Positions 53,220-62,308 of a stretch of DNA of 64,000 nt are shown here, piece after piece. The stretch covers positions 4,464,001 through 4,528,000 of the forward strand of contig NZ_VFMY01000001.1 in NCBI RefSeq assembly GCF_006715305.1, read 5' to 3'. The notes under the pieces were generated by a model. It was not told where the DNA came from. It ran no database searches and saw only the letters and a program-made list of their open reading frames with translations. This stretch comes from Arthrobacter sp. SLBN-100. Its GTDB lineage: Bacteria > Actinomycetota > Actinomycetes > Actinomycetales > Micrococcaceae. The stretch's first letter is position 1; each line of letters starts with the position of its first letter. The position numbers were made by a program, and so were the translations under genes.

Positions 53220-54131
53220 ATGCCCGTCGTAACCATGCGCCAGCTGCTTGACAGCGGCGTCCACTTTGGACACCAGACCCGCCGTTGGAACCCGAAGATG
53301 AAGCGCTTCATCTTCACGGAGCGCAACGGCATCTACATCATCGACCTTCAGCAGTCGCTGTCCTACATCGACCGCGCCTACGAGTTCGTGAAGGCCACCG
53401 TTGCACACGGCGGCACCGTCCTCTTCGTCGGTACCAAGAAGCAGGCCCAGGAAGCAATTGCCGAGCAGGCAACCCGCGTGGGCCAGCCGTACGTGAACCA
53501 GCGTTGGCTCGGCGGTATGCTGACCAACTTCCAGACCGTCGCCAAGCGCATCCAGCGCATGAAGGAACTCGAAGAGATCGACTTCGACGACGTCGCCGGC
53601 TCCGCTTACACCAAGAAGGAGCTCCTGCTCCTCAAGCGTGAACTCACCAAGCTCGAGTCCAACCTCGGCGGTATCCGCAACCTGACCAAGGCACCGTCCG
53701 TGCTCTGGATCGTGGACACCAAGAAGGAACACCTCGCCGTTGATGAGGCCAAGAAGCTGAACATCCCGGTTGTGGCCATCCTGGACACCAACTGCGATCC
53801 GGACGAGGTCGACTTCCCGATCCCGGGCAACGACGACGCCATCCGCTCCGTGAACCTCCTGACCCGCGTTGTTGCCGACGCCGTTGCTGAGGGCCTCATC
53901 GCCCGCAACAACCGCGCCACCGGCACCACCGAAGCTCCGGAAGAGCCGCTGGCCGAGTGGGAGCGCGAACTCCTCGAAGGCAGCAAGGCCGAAGCAGCTC
54001 CCGCCGCACAGGCAGAAGAAGCTGCAGCTCCCGCCGCACAGGCAGAAGAAGCTGCAGCTCCGGCCGCTGAGGAAGCACCGGCAGCTGCCGAGGCTCCTGC
54101 CGCTGAAGCTCCGGCTGAAGACGCCAAGTAA
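53220..54131 (+). CDS. rpsB: 30S ribosomal protein S2
   Basis: Core S2, needed to bind S1 and assemble the 30S head-platform region. [27 protein letters not shown], the [10 protein letters not shown] segment and the [26 protein letters not shown] motif are all typical. At 303 residues it is longer than the ~240 of E. coli because of a C-terminal Ala/Glu/Pro tail (from about residue 258). The tail contains an exact 30 bp tandem duplication (53995-54024 and 54025-54054, 10 residues each). It leads the rpsB-tsf unit. Confidence 0.98.
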   Translation: MPVVTMRQLLDSGVHFGHQTRRWNPKMKRFIFTERNGIYIIDLQQSLSYIDRAYEFVKATVAHGGTVLFVGTKKQAQEAIAEQATRVGQPYVNQRWLGGMLTNFQTVAKRIQRMKELEEIDFDDVAGSAYTKKELLLLKRELTKLESNLGGIRNLTKAPSVLWIVDTKKEHLAVDEAKKLNIPVVAILDTNCDPDEVDFPIPGNDDAIRSVNLLTRVVADAVAEGLIARNNRATGTTEAPEEPLAEWERELLEGSKAEAAPAAQAEEAAAPAAQAEEAAAPAAEEAPAAAEAPAAEAPAEDAK

Positions 54132-54149
54132 CACAAGTACAACCGGATT

Positions 54150-54219
54150 CTCCGGTGCCGCCCGCGGCGCCGGAGCTGCTGACAGGATGGCGGCCCACCA
54201 GGTGGGGCGCCGTCCTGTC
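54150..54219 (+). promoter_or_regulatory. two hairpins between rpsB and tsf
   Basis: CTCCGGTGCCG/CGGCGCCGGAG (54150-54175) and GACAGGATGGCG/CGCCGTCCTGTC (54181-54219) are consecutive stem-loops with one G-U wobble each; the second has an inner GCCCACC/GGTGGGGC pairing. Neither is followed by a T tract. They could be an attenuator or RNA-processing site setting the S2 to EF-Ts ratio. Confidence 0.55.
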
Positions 54220-54260
54220 GGTCCGTACACCACAACACATTTCTAGACAGAGGGGTTCAC

Positions 54261-55097
54261 ATGGCGAACTACACTGCCGCGGACATCAAGGCCCTGCGCG
54301 AGCGCACCGGCGCCGGCATGATGGACGTCAAGAAGGCTCTTGACGAAGCCAACGGTGACGCCGAGAAGGCCATCGAGATCATCCGCATCAAGGGCCTCAA
54401 GGGCGCTACCAAGCGCGAGGGCCGCTCCACCGCTGAGGGCCTGGTGGCCGCAAAGGTCAGCAACGGCGTCGGCGTGATGATCGAAGTCAACTGCGAGACC
54501 GACTTCGTGGCCAAGGCTGACAAGTTCATCCAGCTGGCCGACAAGGTCCTGGCAGTTGCCGTCGAGTCCGGCGCAGCTGACCTCGAGACCCTGCTCGCCA
54601 CCGAAGTTGACGGCAAGCCGCTCTCCGAGGTCGTCGTCGAAGAAGGCGCTGTCCTGGGCGAAAAGGTTGTTGTCCGCCGCATCTCCCGCGTCGAGGGCGC
54701 AACGGTTGACGCTTACCTGCACAAGACTTCCAAGGACCTTCCGGCCCAGGTTGGCGTGCTGTTCGCTGTTGACGGTGAAGGCGAAGCCGCTGCCACCGCC
54801 GCCCACGATGTTGCAGTCCACATCGCTGCCATGGCCCCGAACTACCTGACCCGCGACGACGTTCCGTCCGAGCTGGTTGAGTCCGAGCGCCGCATCGCCG
54901 AAGAGACCGCAAAGGCCGAGGGCAAGCCCGAAGCCGCACTCACCAAGATTGTGGAAGGCCGCGTGACCGGCTTCTACAAGGGTGAGGTGCTGGTTGACCA
55001 GGCATTTGCCAAGGACGCCAAGAAGTCCGTGGCGCAGGTCCTCGAAGAGGCCGGTGTCAAGGGAACCGCGTTCACGCGTTTCCGCGTCGGCTCCTAG
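54261..55097 (+). CDS. tsf: elongation factor Ts
   Basis: Guanine-nucleotide exchange factor for EF-Tu, 278 residues. The N-terminal UBA-like ALRERTGAGMMDVKKALDEANGD, the IEVNCETDFVAK motif (with the TDFV residues that enter EF-Tu) and the two-part dimerisation core are present. Length is normal. It follows rpsB after 129 bases with AGAGGGG as ribosome-binding site, and ends in its own terminator. Confidence 0.98.
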   Translation: MANYTAADIKALRERTGAGMMDVKKALDEANGDAEKAIEIIRIKGLKGATKREGRSTAEGLVAAKVSNGVGVMIEVNCETDFVAKADKFIQLADKVLAVAVESGAADLETLLATEVDGKPLSEVVVEEGAVLGEKVVVRRISRVEGATVDAYLHKTSKDLPAQVGVLFAVDGEGEAAATAAHDVAVHIAAMAPNYLTRDDVPSELVESERRIAEETAKAEGKPEAALTKIVEGRVTGFYKGEVLVDQAFAKDAKKSVAQVLEEAGVKGTAFTRFRVGS

Positions 55098-55105
55098 CCG
55101 GTACT

Positions 55106-55142
55106 GCAAGGGGGTGGCCACTTCGGTGGCCGCCCCTTTTGC
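55106..55142 (+). terminator. terminator after tsf
   Basis: GCAAGGGGGTGGCCAC and GTGGCCGCCCCTTTTGC form a long stem around TTCG with a slight mismatch, eight bases beyond the tsf stop. Confidence 0.85.
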
Positions 55143-55214
55143 ATGCAACGGGCCGGTTCCGAGCATCCGCCCGAGCAGGATAATCTTTTTTCAGACCCCC
55201 AACCGGAAGGCATC

Positions 55215-55952
55215 ATGGAAGCCGTCAACACTGTAATGCAGCCAGAGAAAAGTCGACGCCGGGTCCTCCTGAAGCTTTCCGGCGAGGTTTTCGGCGGTGG
55301 GAAGCTGGGCGTTGACCCGGAGACTGTCCGCGACGTCGCCAAGCAGATCGCCGCAGCAGTCCCTGCGGTGGAAGTGGCCATCGTGGTCGGCGGCGGAAAC
55401 TTCTTCCGCGGCGCCGAACTCTCCCAGAGCGGCATGGACCGCTCCCGGGCTGACTACATGGGCATGCTCGGAACTGTGATGAACTGCCTGGCACTGCAGG
55501 ACTTCCTGGAGCAGGCCGGCGTCGAAACCCGGGTACAGAGCGCCATCACCATGGGACAGGTGGCCGAAGCGTACATTCCCCGCCGCGCCATCCGGCACAT
55601 GGAAAAAGGCCGCGTGGTCATCTTCGGTGCAGGGGCCGGACTTCCATACTTCTCCACCGACACCGTCGCTGCCCAGCGCGCACTCGAAGTCCATGCCGAC
55701 GTCGTCCTGATGGCCAAGAGCGGAGTGGACGCCGTCTACACCGCCGACCCCAAGAAGGACCCCACTGCCGAGCGGCTTGAGACTCTCAGCTATGACGACG
55801 CGCTCCGCCGCGATATCCGCGTGATGGACCAGACCGCCATGACCATGTGCAAGGACAACAACCTTTCCATGGTGGTCTTTGGCATGGAGGGTGAAGGAAA
55901 CGTCACCCGCGCCATCCTGGGCGAAAAGCTCGGCACGCTGGTCACCGCCTAG
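55215..55952 (+). CDS. pyrH: uridylate kinase
   Basis: UMP kinase of 245 residues, amino-acid-kinase fold, converting UMP to [15 protein letters not shown] at the N-terminus, [23 protein letters not shown] and the C-terminal [16 protein letters not shown] motif are visible. ATG 55215 has GGAAGG five bases upstream; the frame is open to 55143 but without a ribosome-binding site. The order rpsB-tsf-pyrH-frr is conserved across bacteria. Confidence 0.97.
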   Translation: MEAVNTVMQPEKSRRRVLLKLSGEVFGGGKLGVDPETVRDVAKQIAAAVPAVEVAIVVGGGNFFRGAELSQSGMDRSRADYMGMLGTVMNCLALQDFLEQAGVETRVQSAITMGQVAEAYIPRRAIRHMEKGRVVIFGAGAGLPYFSTDTVAAQRALEVHADVVLMAKSGVDAVYTADPKKDPTAERLETLSYDDALRRDIRVMDQTAMTMCKDNNLSMVVFGMEGEGNVTRAILGEKLGTLVTA

Positions 55953-55969
55953 CTGCGGCTAGGATGTTT

Positions 55970-55975
55970 TCAGGA
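55970..55975 (+). promoter_or_regulatory. -10 box (TAGGAT) for frr-cdsA
   Basis: TAGGAT lies about 100 bases before the frr GTG and just after the pyrH stop. Separate transcription of frr from pyrH is therefore possible. Confidence 0.4.
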
Positions 55976-56076
55976 CAGTTCCGCCCCTGCCTTCGGGCCG
56001 GGGCCGGAAACAGCAACCGAGAACCACGTGCATGGAGCCGGCGCCCCGGACTGCACCAGAATCGTCAGGAGAGACC

Positions 56077-56634
56077 GTGATAGAAGAAACCTTGCTCGAA
56101 GCCGAAGAAAAAATGGACAAGGCAGTAGAGGTAGCCAAGGAAGACTTCGCTGGCATCCGTACCGGCCGGGCTAACCCGGGCCTCTACAACAAGGTCCTGG
56201 TGGAATACTACGGTTCCCCGACGCCGCTGCAGCAGCTCGCCTCGTTCGCCATCCCGGACGCCCGTACCATCCTGATCACCCCGTTCGACAAGACCGCGCT
56301 GCGGGACATCGAGCGTGCACTCAGCGACTCCGAGGTCGGCGCCAACCCGTCCAACGACGGCAACGTCATCCGGATCACCATCCCGGAGCTGACCAAGGAA
56401 CGCCGCAAGGAATACGTCAAGATCGTCAAGACCAAGGGCGAGGACGCCAAGGTTTCCATCCGCAACATCCGCCGCAAGGCCAAGGAGACCCTGGACCGGC
56501 TGGTCAAGGACGGCGAGGCCGGCGAGGACGAGGGCACCCGGGCCGAAAAGGAACTGGACGGCATCACCAAGGCGCATGTGGACGGCATCGATGAGCTGCT
56601 TAAGCGCAAGGAAGCAGAGCTGCTCGAAGTCTGA
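56077..56634 (+). CDS. frr: ribosome recycling factor
   Basis: A 185-residue RRF that, with EF-G, splits the post-termination ribosome. The two-domain fold is clear: a long three-helix bundle with [18 protein letters not shown] and [26 protein letters not shown], and the [20 protein letters not shown] beta domain. GTG 56077 was picked because AGGAGAG precedes it and gives the standard length; the frame is open upstream. Its stop overlaps the cdsA start by one base. Confidence 0.97.
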   Translation: MIEETLLEAEEKMDKAVEVAKEDFAGIRTGRANPGLYNKVLVEYYGSPTPLQQLASFAIPDARTILITPFDKTALRDIERALSDSEVGANPSNDGNVIRITIPELTKERRKEYVKIVKTKGEDAKVSIRNIRRKAKETLDRLVKDGEAGEDEGTRAEKELDGITKAHVDGIDELLKRKEAELLEV

Positions 56635-57557
56635 TGGGCCAGGCAGAGCAGGCCCCCGCACAACGGGCGCGCACAAGGGGGAAGCAGCCCAGGAGCAATC
56701 CAACACCAAAGGCCGGGCGCAACCTGCCGGCCGCGGTGGCGGTAGGCCTTGCCATGCTGTTCGCCGTGCTGGGCGGACTGCTGTTCCTCCCGCTCGGGTT
56801 CGTGGCGGTCACCACCACGTTCGCCGTGTTCGGTGTGTGGGAAATCTACCGGGCACTGGAAGCGAACGGCACCAGGATGCCCATCGTGCCGGTGATGACC
56901 GGCACGGTGGCCATGCCGTTCTGCGCCTACCTCGGCGGCATTGAAAGCCTGCTCTTTGCCATGCTGCTGAGCTCCGTGGCTGTCCTGCTGTGGCGGTCCG
57001 TGGAAAGCGCAGCCGGCTCCGCCAACAGCATCTTCGCCGGTGTGTTCACACTGGGCTGGGTGCCGTTTTTCATCAGCTTCGCCGCGCTTCCATTGCATGC
57101 CGCGGGAGCCGCCACCCCGCTGGGGCTCTGGCCGGGCGGCACCGTTCCCGACGGCGCTTGGCAAGTGGCGGTGATGCTGCTGCTGGTGGTGTCCAACGAC
57201 ACCTTCGGCTACCTGGTGGGCGCGTCCCTGGGCAAGCATCCCATGGCCCCGAAGATCAGCCCGAAGAAATCCTGGGAAGGGTTCGCCGGCTCCGTGGCGG
57301 GAGCCATGCTGATCGGCGTCCTCGCCAGCCTCTTTGTGCTGGACAAACCCTGGTGGGTGGGGATCATCCTGGCGGTGGGAACGGTAACGGCCGCCACTGC
57401 CGGCGACCTCGCCGAGTCCATGGTCAAACGCGAACTCGGCGTCAAGGACATGAGCAGCATCCTTCCCGGGCACGGCGGCGTGATGGACCGGCTCGACTCC
57501 ATAGTGTTCGCCTCCCCGGTGGTATTCATCCTGTACGGGCTGCTCGCCGGAGCCTGA
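56634..57557 (+). CDS. cdsA: phosphatidate cytidylyltransferase
   Basis: Membrane enzyme of 307 residues making CDP-diacylglycerol from phosphatidate and CTP. The CDS signature is intact near the C-terminus: SMVKRELGVKDMSS then LPGHGGVMDRLDS. About eight hydrophobic helices precede it. The first ~35 residues are a basic, Gln/Pro-rich cytoplasmic extension. It is coupled to frr (TGATG). Confidence 0.95.
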   Translation: MGQAEQAPAQRARTRGKQPRSNPTPKAGRNLPAAVAVGLAMLFAVLGGLLFLPLGFVAVTTTFAVFGVWEIYRALEANGTRMPIVPVMTGTVAMPFCAYLGGIESLLFAMLLSSVAVLLWRSVESAAGSANSIFAGVFTLGWVPFFISFAALPLHAAGAATPLGLWPGGTVPDGAWQVAVMLLLVVSNDTFGYLVGASLGKHPMAPKISPKKSWEGFAGSVAGAMLIGVLASLFVLDKPWWVGIILAVGTVTAATAGDLAESMVKRELGVKDMSSILPGHGGVMDRLDSIVFASPVVFILYGLLAGA

Positions 57558-57649
57558 CACGGACGCAGCCTGACACAAACCCTTGCCGGATCCGCCGCCA
57601 CTAAACTGGGGCAGAAGCGATACGGCTGAAGAGCATTGAAGGAATCAAA

Positions 57650-58234
57650 GTGGCATTGGACATTCAACGGCAGATCCCTGCGTCCTTTGAGCGCGTACAG
57701 CGCAGCGAATATGGCTACAACGCCAAGCAGGTGGACCAGTTCCTGCAACGCGCACGGGTTTCCCTTGAAACCCCCGAGGCCGCAGCGCACCCCATCAACA
57801 GCTCCGATGTCCGGGCTGTCTCCTTTGATCCGGTGAAGGGCGGCTACTCCGCCGCTGTAGTTGATGCGGCACTGGACCGCCTCGAGGACGCCTTCGCCCG
57901 CCGCGAGCGGGATGAGTTGATTGCTGCGCGTGGCGAGGAGGCCTGGCTGCGTGAAATCGGGAACCTGTCCGGCATCCTCCGCGGCCGGCTGCACCGCCCC
58001 GACGGTGAGCGGTTCCGCCGCCCCGCGAAGAAAAAGGTCCGCAGCTACAACACCGACGACGTGGACCGGCTGTGCCGCGAACTTGTCGCGTACCTCGAAC
58101 AGGATAAGCCGCTCAGCGTGGACAATGTCCGCCGGGCAGTCTTCCGTCCTGCGGCTGGCAAGGATGGCTATGAGGAAGCCCAGGTTGACGCATTCCTGGA
58201 CCGGGTGGTTGAACTGATGGCGGCCATTGACTAG
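57650..58234 (+). CDS. DivIVA-domain protein with repeated motif
   Basis: A 194-residue protein that starts like DivIVA/Wag31 (IPASFERVQRSEYGYNAKQVDQFLQRA). It lacks the long C-terminal coiled coil. Instead the DivIVA-type motif is repeated: VSFDPVKGGYSAAVVDAALDRLEDAF, KVRSYNTDDVDRLCRELVAYL, and VFRPAAGKDGYEEAQVDAFLDRVVELM. Such proteins bind membrane or polar partners in actinobacteria, but this one's role is unknown. A TAAACT box is at 57602-57607. The start is GTG. Confidence 0.82.
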   Translation: MALDIQRQIPASFERVQRSEYGYNAKQVDQFLQRARVSLETPEAAAHPINSSDVRAVSFDPVKGGYSAAVVDAALDRLEDAFARRERDELIAARGEEAWLREIGNLSGILRGRLHRPDGERFRRPAKKKVRSYNTDDVDRLCRELVAYLEQDKPLSVDNVRRAVFRPAAGKDGYEEAQVDAFLDRVVELMAAID

Positions 58235-58385
58235 GACGGTTCAGTTTCCATCGGCCGGCGTGGGGGAGGCCGGCGTGGGGGACACCGGCGTAAACCTGCG
58301 CCAGATTGCCGCGTACGAGCGGTAGCGGAGGGAGGCGGAACCCGCCAGGAAGGCCAAGCCGCAGACTGCACGGCCGACGGCGGGA

Positions 58386-59852
58386 TCAGCGTTCCGTGGC
58401 CAGCGGCCTTTCCGGGGTGTGCAGCCGCGTCATGACCCGGGCCATTGTCTTGGGGACCCGGTGCACAGTGGCGCGCGAGACGATCACCATCACGGCGAAG
58501 GCCGTTGGCACGGTCCACGCAGCCGGCTGGGCGAGCCACGGCGCAAGGTTCGAGGCTCCCACCAGCGCACCGGCGATCATCGCGCCGCCGCAGAGGATTC
58601 CGCCCGTCACCATCCCTGAGATGGCACCGGCGTCAGTAAGCCCCCGCCACCAGATGCCCAGCAGGAGCACCGGACATACGGTGGAGGCAGTGAAGGCGAA
58701 AACCAGGCCCACGCTGCCGGCCAGCGCCAGTGAGTCGGTCATGAAGGCGAACCCCAGCGGTACGACGGCGGAGATCACCGCCGCGAGCCGGAAGCCGCCC
58801 ACTTCGCCGCCCAGGACATCCTGGCTGATGACGCCGGCCAGGGACACCACCAAGCCGGAGGTGGTGGACAGGAAAGCAGCAAAAGCGCCAGCCACCACCA
58901 GGGCCGAGAGCAGGTCCCCGGCCGCACCGGCAACGAGTTCGCCGGGCAGCAGCAGCACCATGGCGTCGGCCTGGTTGGCCCGGGCCAGGCCCGGGGCAAA
59001 CATTCTGGCCACCAGCCCGTACGCCGTGGGAAACAGGTAGAACACGGACAACAGGCCCAGGACAATCAGCGTGGTCCGCCGGGCAGACTGCCCGTCAGGG
59101 TTGGTATAGAAGCGCACCAGCACGTGAGGCAGCCCGAGGGTGCCGAAAAGCAGGGCCACCAGCAGCGACACGTTCTGGTACGCCCCGGCAGGGGCCAGGC
59201 TGGTGGGATTCACCGCAGGAGGGGACAGGGCGGGTGTTCCGTTTCGGGCCAGCATAAAAATGATGAACAGGATGGGAACGGCCAGGGCGGTGAGCTTGAG
59301 CCAGTACTGGAAAGCCTGCACGAACGTGATGGAACGCATGCCGCCGGCCACTACCGTCAGGCATACCACGATCACCACCGCCACCGATCCCACCCAGGAA
59401 GGCAGTCCGGTGGTGATCCGGATGGTCAAGGCGGCGCCGTGGAGCTGCGGCACAATGTAGAGCCAGCCTACGAGCACCACTACCAGGCTGGTAACTTTCC
59501 GGACAATCTGTGAGTCCAGCCTCGCCTCGGTGAAGTCCGGGATCGTGTAGGCCCCGGACCGGCGCAGCGGGGCGGCAACAAACAACAGCAGCATCAGGTA
59601 TCCGGCGGTGTAGCCCACGGGAAACCACAACGCGTCCGTCCCGGAGAGCAGGATGAGCCCGGCAACTCCCAGGAAACTTGCGGCCGAGAGGTATTCGCCG
59701 CCGATTGCCGAGGCATTCCACCAGGGGCGGACGGTCCGGGAAGCGACGTAGAAATCACCCGTGGTGCGGGAAATCCGGAGCCCGTAGAAGCCGATCACCG
59801 CCGTGGCCACGGAGACCACGGCGAGCGCAGCTATGGCCACGCTTGGATTCAT
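58386..59852 (-). CDS. sodium:solute symporter (SSS), acetate/short carboxylate type
   Basis: A 488-residue, ~13-helix SSS-family symporter, related to ActP/MctC carriers for acetate, propionate or pyruvate. ASRTVRPWWNASAIGGEYLSAASFLG at the N-terminus, the LPHVLVRFYTNPDG signature and a TTSGLVVSLAG helix are visible. It is the last gene of a unit kinase-regulator-DUF485-symporter transcribed leftward. The gap to the DUF485 gene carries 14 bp tandem repeats. The ~150-base tail downstream (58235-58385) has three GGCGTGGGGG-like repeats and no convincing gene. Confidence 0.9.
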   Translation of the reverse strand: MNPSVAIAALAVVSVATAVIGFYGLRISRTTGDFYVASRTVRPWWNASAIGGEYLSAASFLGVAGLILLSGTDALWFPVGYTAGYLMLLLFVAAPLRRSGAYTIPDFTEARLDSQIVRKVTSLVVVLVGWLYIVPQLHGAALTIRITTGLPSWVGSVAVVIVVCLTVVAGGMRSITFVQAFQYWLKLTALAVPILFIIFMLARNGTPALSPPAVNPTSLAPAGAYQNVSLLVALLFGTLGLPHVLVRFYTNPDGQSARRTTLIVLGLLSVFYLFPTAYGLVARMFAPGLARANQADAMVLLLPGELVAGAAGDLLSALVVAGAFAAFLSTTSGLVVSLAGVISQDVLGGEVGGFRLAAVISAVVPLGFAFMTDSLALAGSVGLVFAFTASTVCPVLLLGIWWRGLTDAGAISGMVTGGILCGGAMIAGALVGASNLAPWLAQPAAWTVPTAFAVMVIVSRATVHRVPKTMARVMTRLHTPERPLATER

Positions 59853-59866
59853 GCTTCCGTCACTGG

Positions 59867-59922
59867 TTTCCTGCTCACTGTTTCCTGCTCACTGGTCCGT
59901 GCTCACTGTTTCCTGCTCACTG
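59867..59922 (-). repeat. 14 bp tandem repeat (4 copies)
   Basis: TTTCCTGCTCACTG occurs at 59867, 59881 and 59909, with a degenerate GTCCGTGCTCACTG at 59895. The period is exactly 14. On the minus strand each unit is CAGTGAGCAGGAAA, which carries a TGA stop and a Shine-Dalgarno-like AGGAAA. The array runs from 14 bases before the symporter ATG to over the DUF485 stop. Confidence 0.9.
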
Positions 59923-60267
59923 GTCACCGGCCAAGTCCCTGTACCGCGCCTCGTTCCGGGCCGCGGTCCGGACGTACAGCCAGGCACTGAGCCCGATCAG
60001 GGGGTAGATGCCGGCGCCCAGGAGAAGCCAATCGAACGGGATCCCTCCGATGCGGGTCTCCGACAGGCCGGGCACCACGGCGAGCAGCAGCGGGAAGGCG
60101 CCCAGGATGAGCAGGAACCCGCCAGCCACCACCAAGGCAAGCCGCAACTGGGAGCGGATCAGCGACCTGACGAACACCTGCCCCACTTCGGAGTCCTGGG
60201 CAGCCTCCCGGCTGTCCCGGGCGGGGAGGGCGGCGGATCGCGGCGCTGTCACGCGCACCCTGGTCAT
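59917..60267 (-). CDS. DUF485-like small membrane protein
   Basis: A 116-residue protein with two hydrophobic helices (about 48-70 and 82-104) and a polar N-terminus. Small DUF485-type proteins accompany ActP-family symporters and may aid or modulate transport; the resemblance is by topology and position, since the motif match is weak. ATG 60267 overlaps the stop of the regulator gene by four bases. The open frame upstream would add an unrelated arginine-rich extension and is rejected. Confidence 0.75.
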   Translation of the reverse strand: MTRVRVTAPRSAALPARDSREAAQDSEVGQVFVRSLIRSQLRLALVVAGGFLLILGAFPLLLAVVPGLSETRIGGIPFDWLLLGAGIYPLIGLSAWLYVRTAARNEARYRDLAGDQ

Positions 60268-60980
60268 GCCTGCGGCCTGATCCGGGTGGCCCCCAGCTTT
60301 TCCCGGACTGTTGGCAGATGGCGGCGGCTGATGGGCAGTCCTGCGCCCGCGACAGTGACGCTGGGCCCGTCTGCTGCCAGCTTCATGGAGGTCACATGCT
60401 TCAGGGCCACGAGGTAGGAGCGGTGGGTCCTGATGAAGCCGGCATCCGCCCACTGCTGCTCAAGATCGGCCAGCGGTACCCTGATCAGGTAACTCGCATC
60501 TGCCGTGTGCAGCCTCGCGTAGTCACCCTGGGCCTGGACGTATGTGACGTCGTCCCGGCGGATCATCCTGGTGGTTCCGCCCTGGTCCACCGTGATCATC
60601 TCCGCTGCCGTCCCGCCGTCGCGCAGTTCACTGATGCGCCCCACTGACCGTGCCAGCCGTTCCGCACGGACCGGCTTGAGCAAATAATCCACGGCTGCGA
60701 GTTCGAAGGCCTTCAGCGCGTGGTCCTCGTCGGCGGTCACAAACACCACCGCCGGGGGATTCCTGCTCCCGCTGATGGCGCGGGCGATATCCAGGCCGGA
60801 CACTGCCGGCATGTGGATGTCCAGGAAAACGGCGTCAATATGGCCTGCGGCCAGTGCTCGAAGGGCCTCGCTGCCGGAGGTGGCGCGCAGGACGGTGCCG
60901 ATACGGTCGTCCCGGCCCAGGAGGAAAGCCAGTTCCTCAACGGCGGGCAGCTCATCGTCGACGACGAGGACGTTAATCAT
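60264..60980 (-). CDS. LytTR family response regulator
   Basis: A 238-residue regulator. The receiver domain has D8/D9, phosphoacceptor D54 (DAVFLDIHMP) and K102 (YLLKPVRA). The C-terminal LytTR DNA-binding domain (about 130-235) shows DVTYVQAQGDYARLHT and FIRTHRSYLVALKHV. Proteins of this class often control carboxylate or pyruvate transport with LytS-type kinases, as in BtsSR and YpdAB. It lies 58 bases after the kinase and is coupled to the DUF485-like gene. Confidence 0.93.
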   Translation of the reverse strand: MINVLVVDDELPAVEELAFLLGRDDRIGTVLRATSGSEALRALAAGHIDAVFLDIHMPAVSGLDIARAISGSRNPPAVVFVTADEDHALKAFELAAVDYLLKPVRAERLARSVGRISELRDGGTAAEMITVDQGGTTRMIRRDDVTYVQAQGDYARLHTADASYLIRVPLADLEQQWADAGFIRTHRSYLVALKHVTSMKLAADGPSVTVAGAGLPISRRHLPTVREKLGATRIRPQA

Positions 60981-61038
60981 CTTCCTAGGTTAGCGTCCGC
61001 CCGGCCGGACCGGACGAGGCCCAGACGAGGCAGGGGGC

Positions 61039-62247
61039 TCAGGCATCGTGGCCAGGCTGGGACTTGGGGACGCGCATGGTGATCATTGTTCCTTCCCCGG
61101 GGGCGGTTTCGATGACGAGGCCGTGGTCGTTGCCGTACACCTGGCGGAGGCGGGCGTCCACGTTCCGCAGTCCCACGTGGTCGCCGTCGGTATGGCCGGC
61201 GAGCATGGACTGCAGCTGCGCCGGGTCCATGCCCACACCGTCGTCTTCGATCGTCACCTCGGCGAACGCGCCGGCGTCGTTCGCGGTGATGCTGATATGC
61301 CCCGGGCCCTCCTTGGCCTCCAGTCCGTGCCGCACGGCGTTTTCCACCAGCGGCTGCAGGCTGAGGAACGGGATGACCGTGCCCAGGACCTCGGGCGCAA
61401 CGCGCAGGCTGACCTGGACGCGCTCGCCGAAGCGGGCCCGTTCCAGGAGCAGGTAGCGGTCGATGCAGCGGAGCTCCTCGGCCAGGGTGGTGAAGTCACC
61501 GTGCCGCCGGAAGGAGTAGCGGGTGAAGTCGGCGAACTCCACCACCAGTTCCCGGGCGCGAGCGGGATCGGTGTTGATGAAGGATGCGATGGCGTTCAGT
61601 GAGTTGTAAATGAAATGCGGGCTGATCTGGGCGCGCAGTGCCCGCACCTCGGCTTCCATCAGCAGCGTCCGTGATGCGTCCAGCTCTGCGAGCTCCACCT
61701 GGGCGGCCACCCAGTCGGCCACCTCACTGGTGGCCCGGACCAGCCCTGCACCGGCCGACGGCGCAAAAGCCGCCACCGCGCCCACCACGCGCGTGCCCGC
61801 ACGCACCGGCGCGATCACCGCGGCGAGCGGACTGCCGGTCCCGTCCTTAGGCGCGCCGTCCGCACCCGTTGGGCTGCCGGCCGGCAGGACCGCCGTCCTG
61901 CCGCCTGCCAGCACCCCTTCCGCGAGGCGCATCACCTGCGGTTTCAGTTCCTCGGCCGCACCGTCCCATGCCAGTACGCCGGTGGTGTCAGTGATGGCCA
62001 GGGCCTCGCAGCCCAGCAACGTCCGCAGGTGCCGGCTGGCTTTTGCCGCGCCGGCGGGGTTCAGGCCGCGCCGCAGGTGCTGCCCCGCCTGGGATGCTGC
62101 ATGAAGGGTGTGGTAGGTGGCGCGCTCCGCATCGGTGCCCAGGTCCCGGAAGGAGCGGAGCACCTTCAGGCCCACGCCGACGACGACGGCGACGGCCATG
62201 GCGATGACGGCCACGGCCGCGGCAGTCAGGAGGGGGGAGTCCGGCAT
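61039..62247 (-). CDS. LytS/YpdA-like sensor histidine kinase
   Basis: A 402-residue His_kinase-family sensor. One N-terminal membrane helix (about 8-28) is followed by a GAF-like region (about 60-195), then the phosphoacceptor in RALRAQISPHFIYNSLNAIASFI and an ATPase domain (LQPLVENAVRHGLEAK; EDDGVGMD). The short membrane part differs from the multi-helix LytS/BtsS sensors, so the signal may be read in the cytoplasm. ATG 62247 lacks a clear ribosome-binding site; a longer start at 62286 is possible. It is paired with the LytTR regulator. Confidence 0.9.
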   Translation of the reverse strand: MPDSPLLTAAAVAVIAMAVAVVVGVGLKVLRSFRDLGTDAERATYHTLHAASQAGQHLRRGLNPAGAAKASRHLRTLLGCEALAITDTTGVLAWDGAAEELKPQVMRLAEGVLAGGRTAVLPAGSPTGADGAPKDGTGSPLAAVIAPVRAGTRVVGAVAAFAPSAGAGLVRATSEVADWVAAQVELAELDASRTLLMEAEVRALRAQISPHFIYNSLNAIASFINTDPARARELVVEFADFTRYSFRRHGDFTTLAEELRCIDRYLLLERARFGERVQVSLRVAPEVLGTVIPFLSLQPLVENAVRHGLEAKEGPGHISITANDAGAFAEVTIEDDGVGMDPAQLQSMLAGHTDGDHVGLRNVDARLRQVYGNDHGLVIETAPGEGTMITMRVPKSQPGHDA

Positions 62248-62308
62248 GGTGCCCAGCGTAGCGGCGGGTGCCGTTTGTCGCAGCATCCCGACCGTTGAGC
62301 GACGACGG

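Noticed and set aside
58231..58539. Small minus-strand gene downstream of the SSS symporter
   Set aside because: The longest frame overlaps the symporter and is arginine/proline-rich. A second frame ending near 58233 looks more protein-like, but I found no good start codon.
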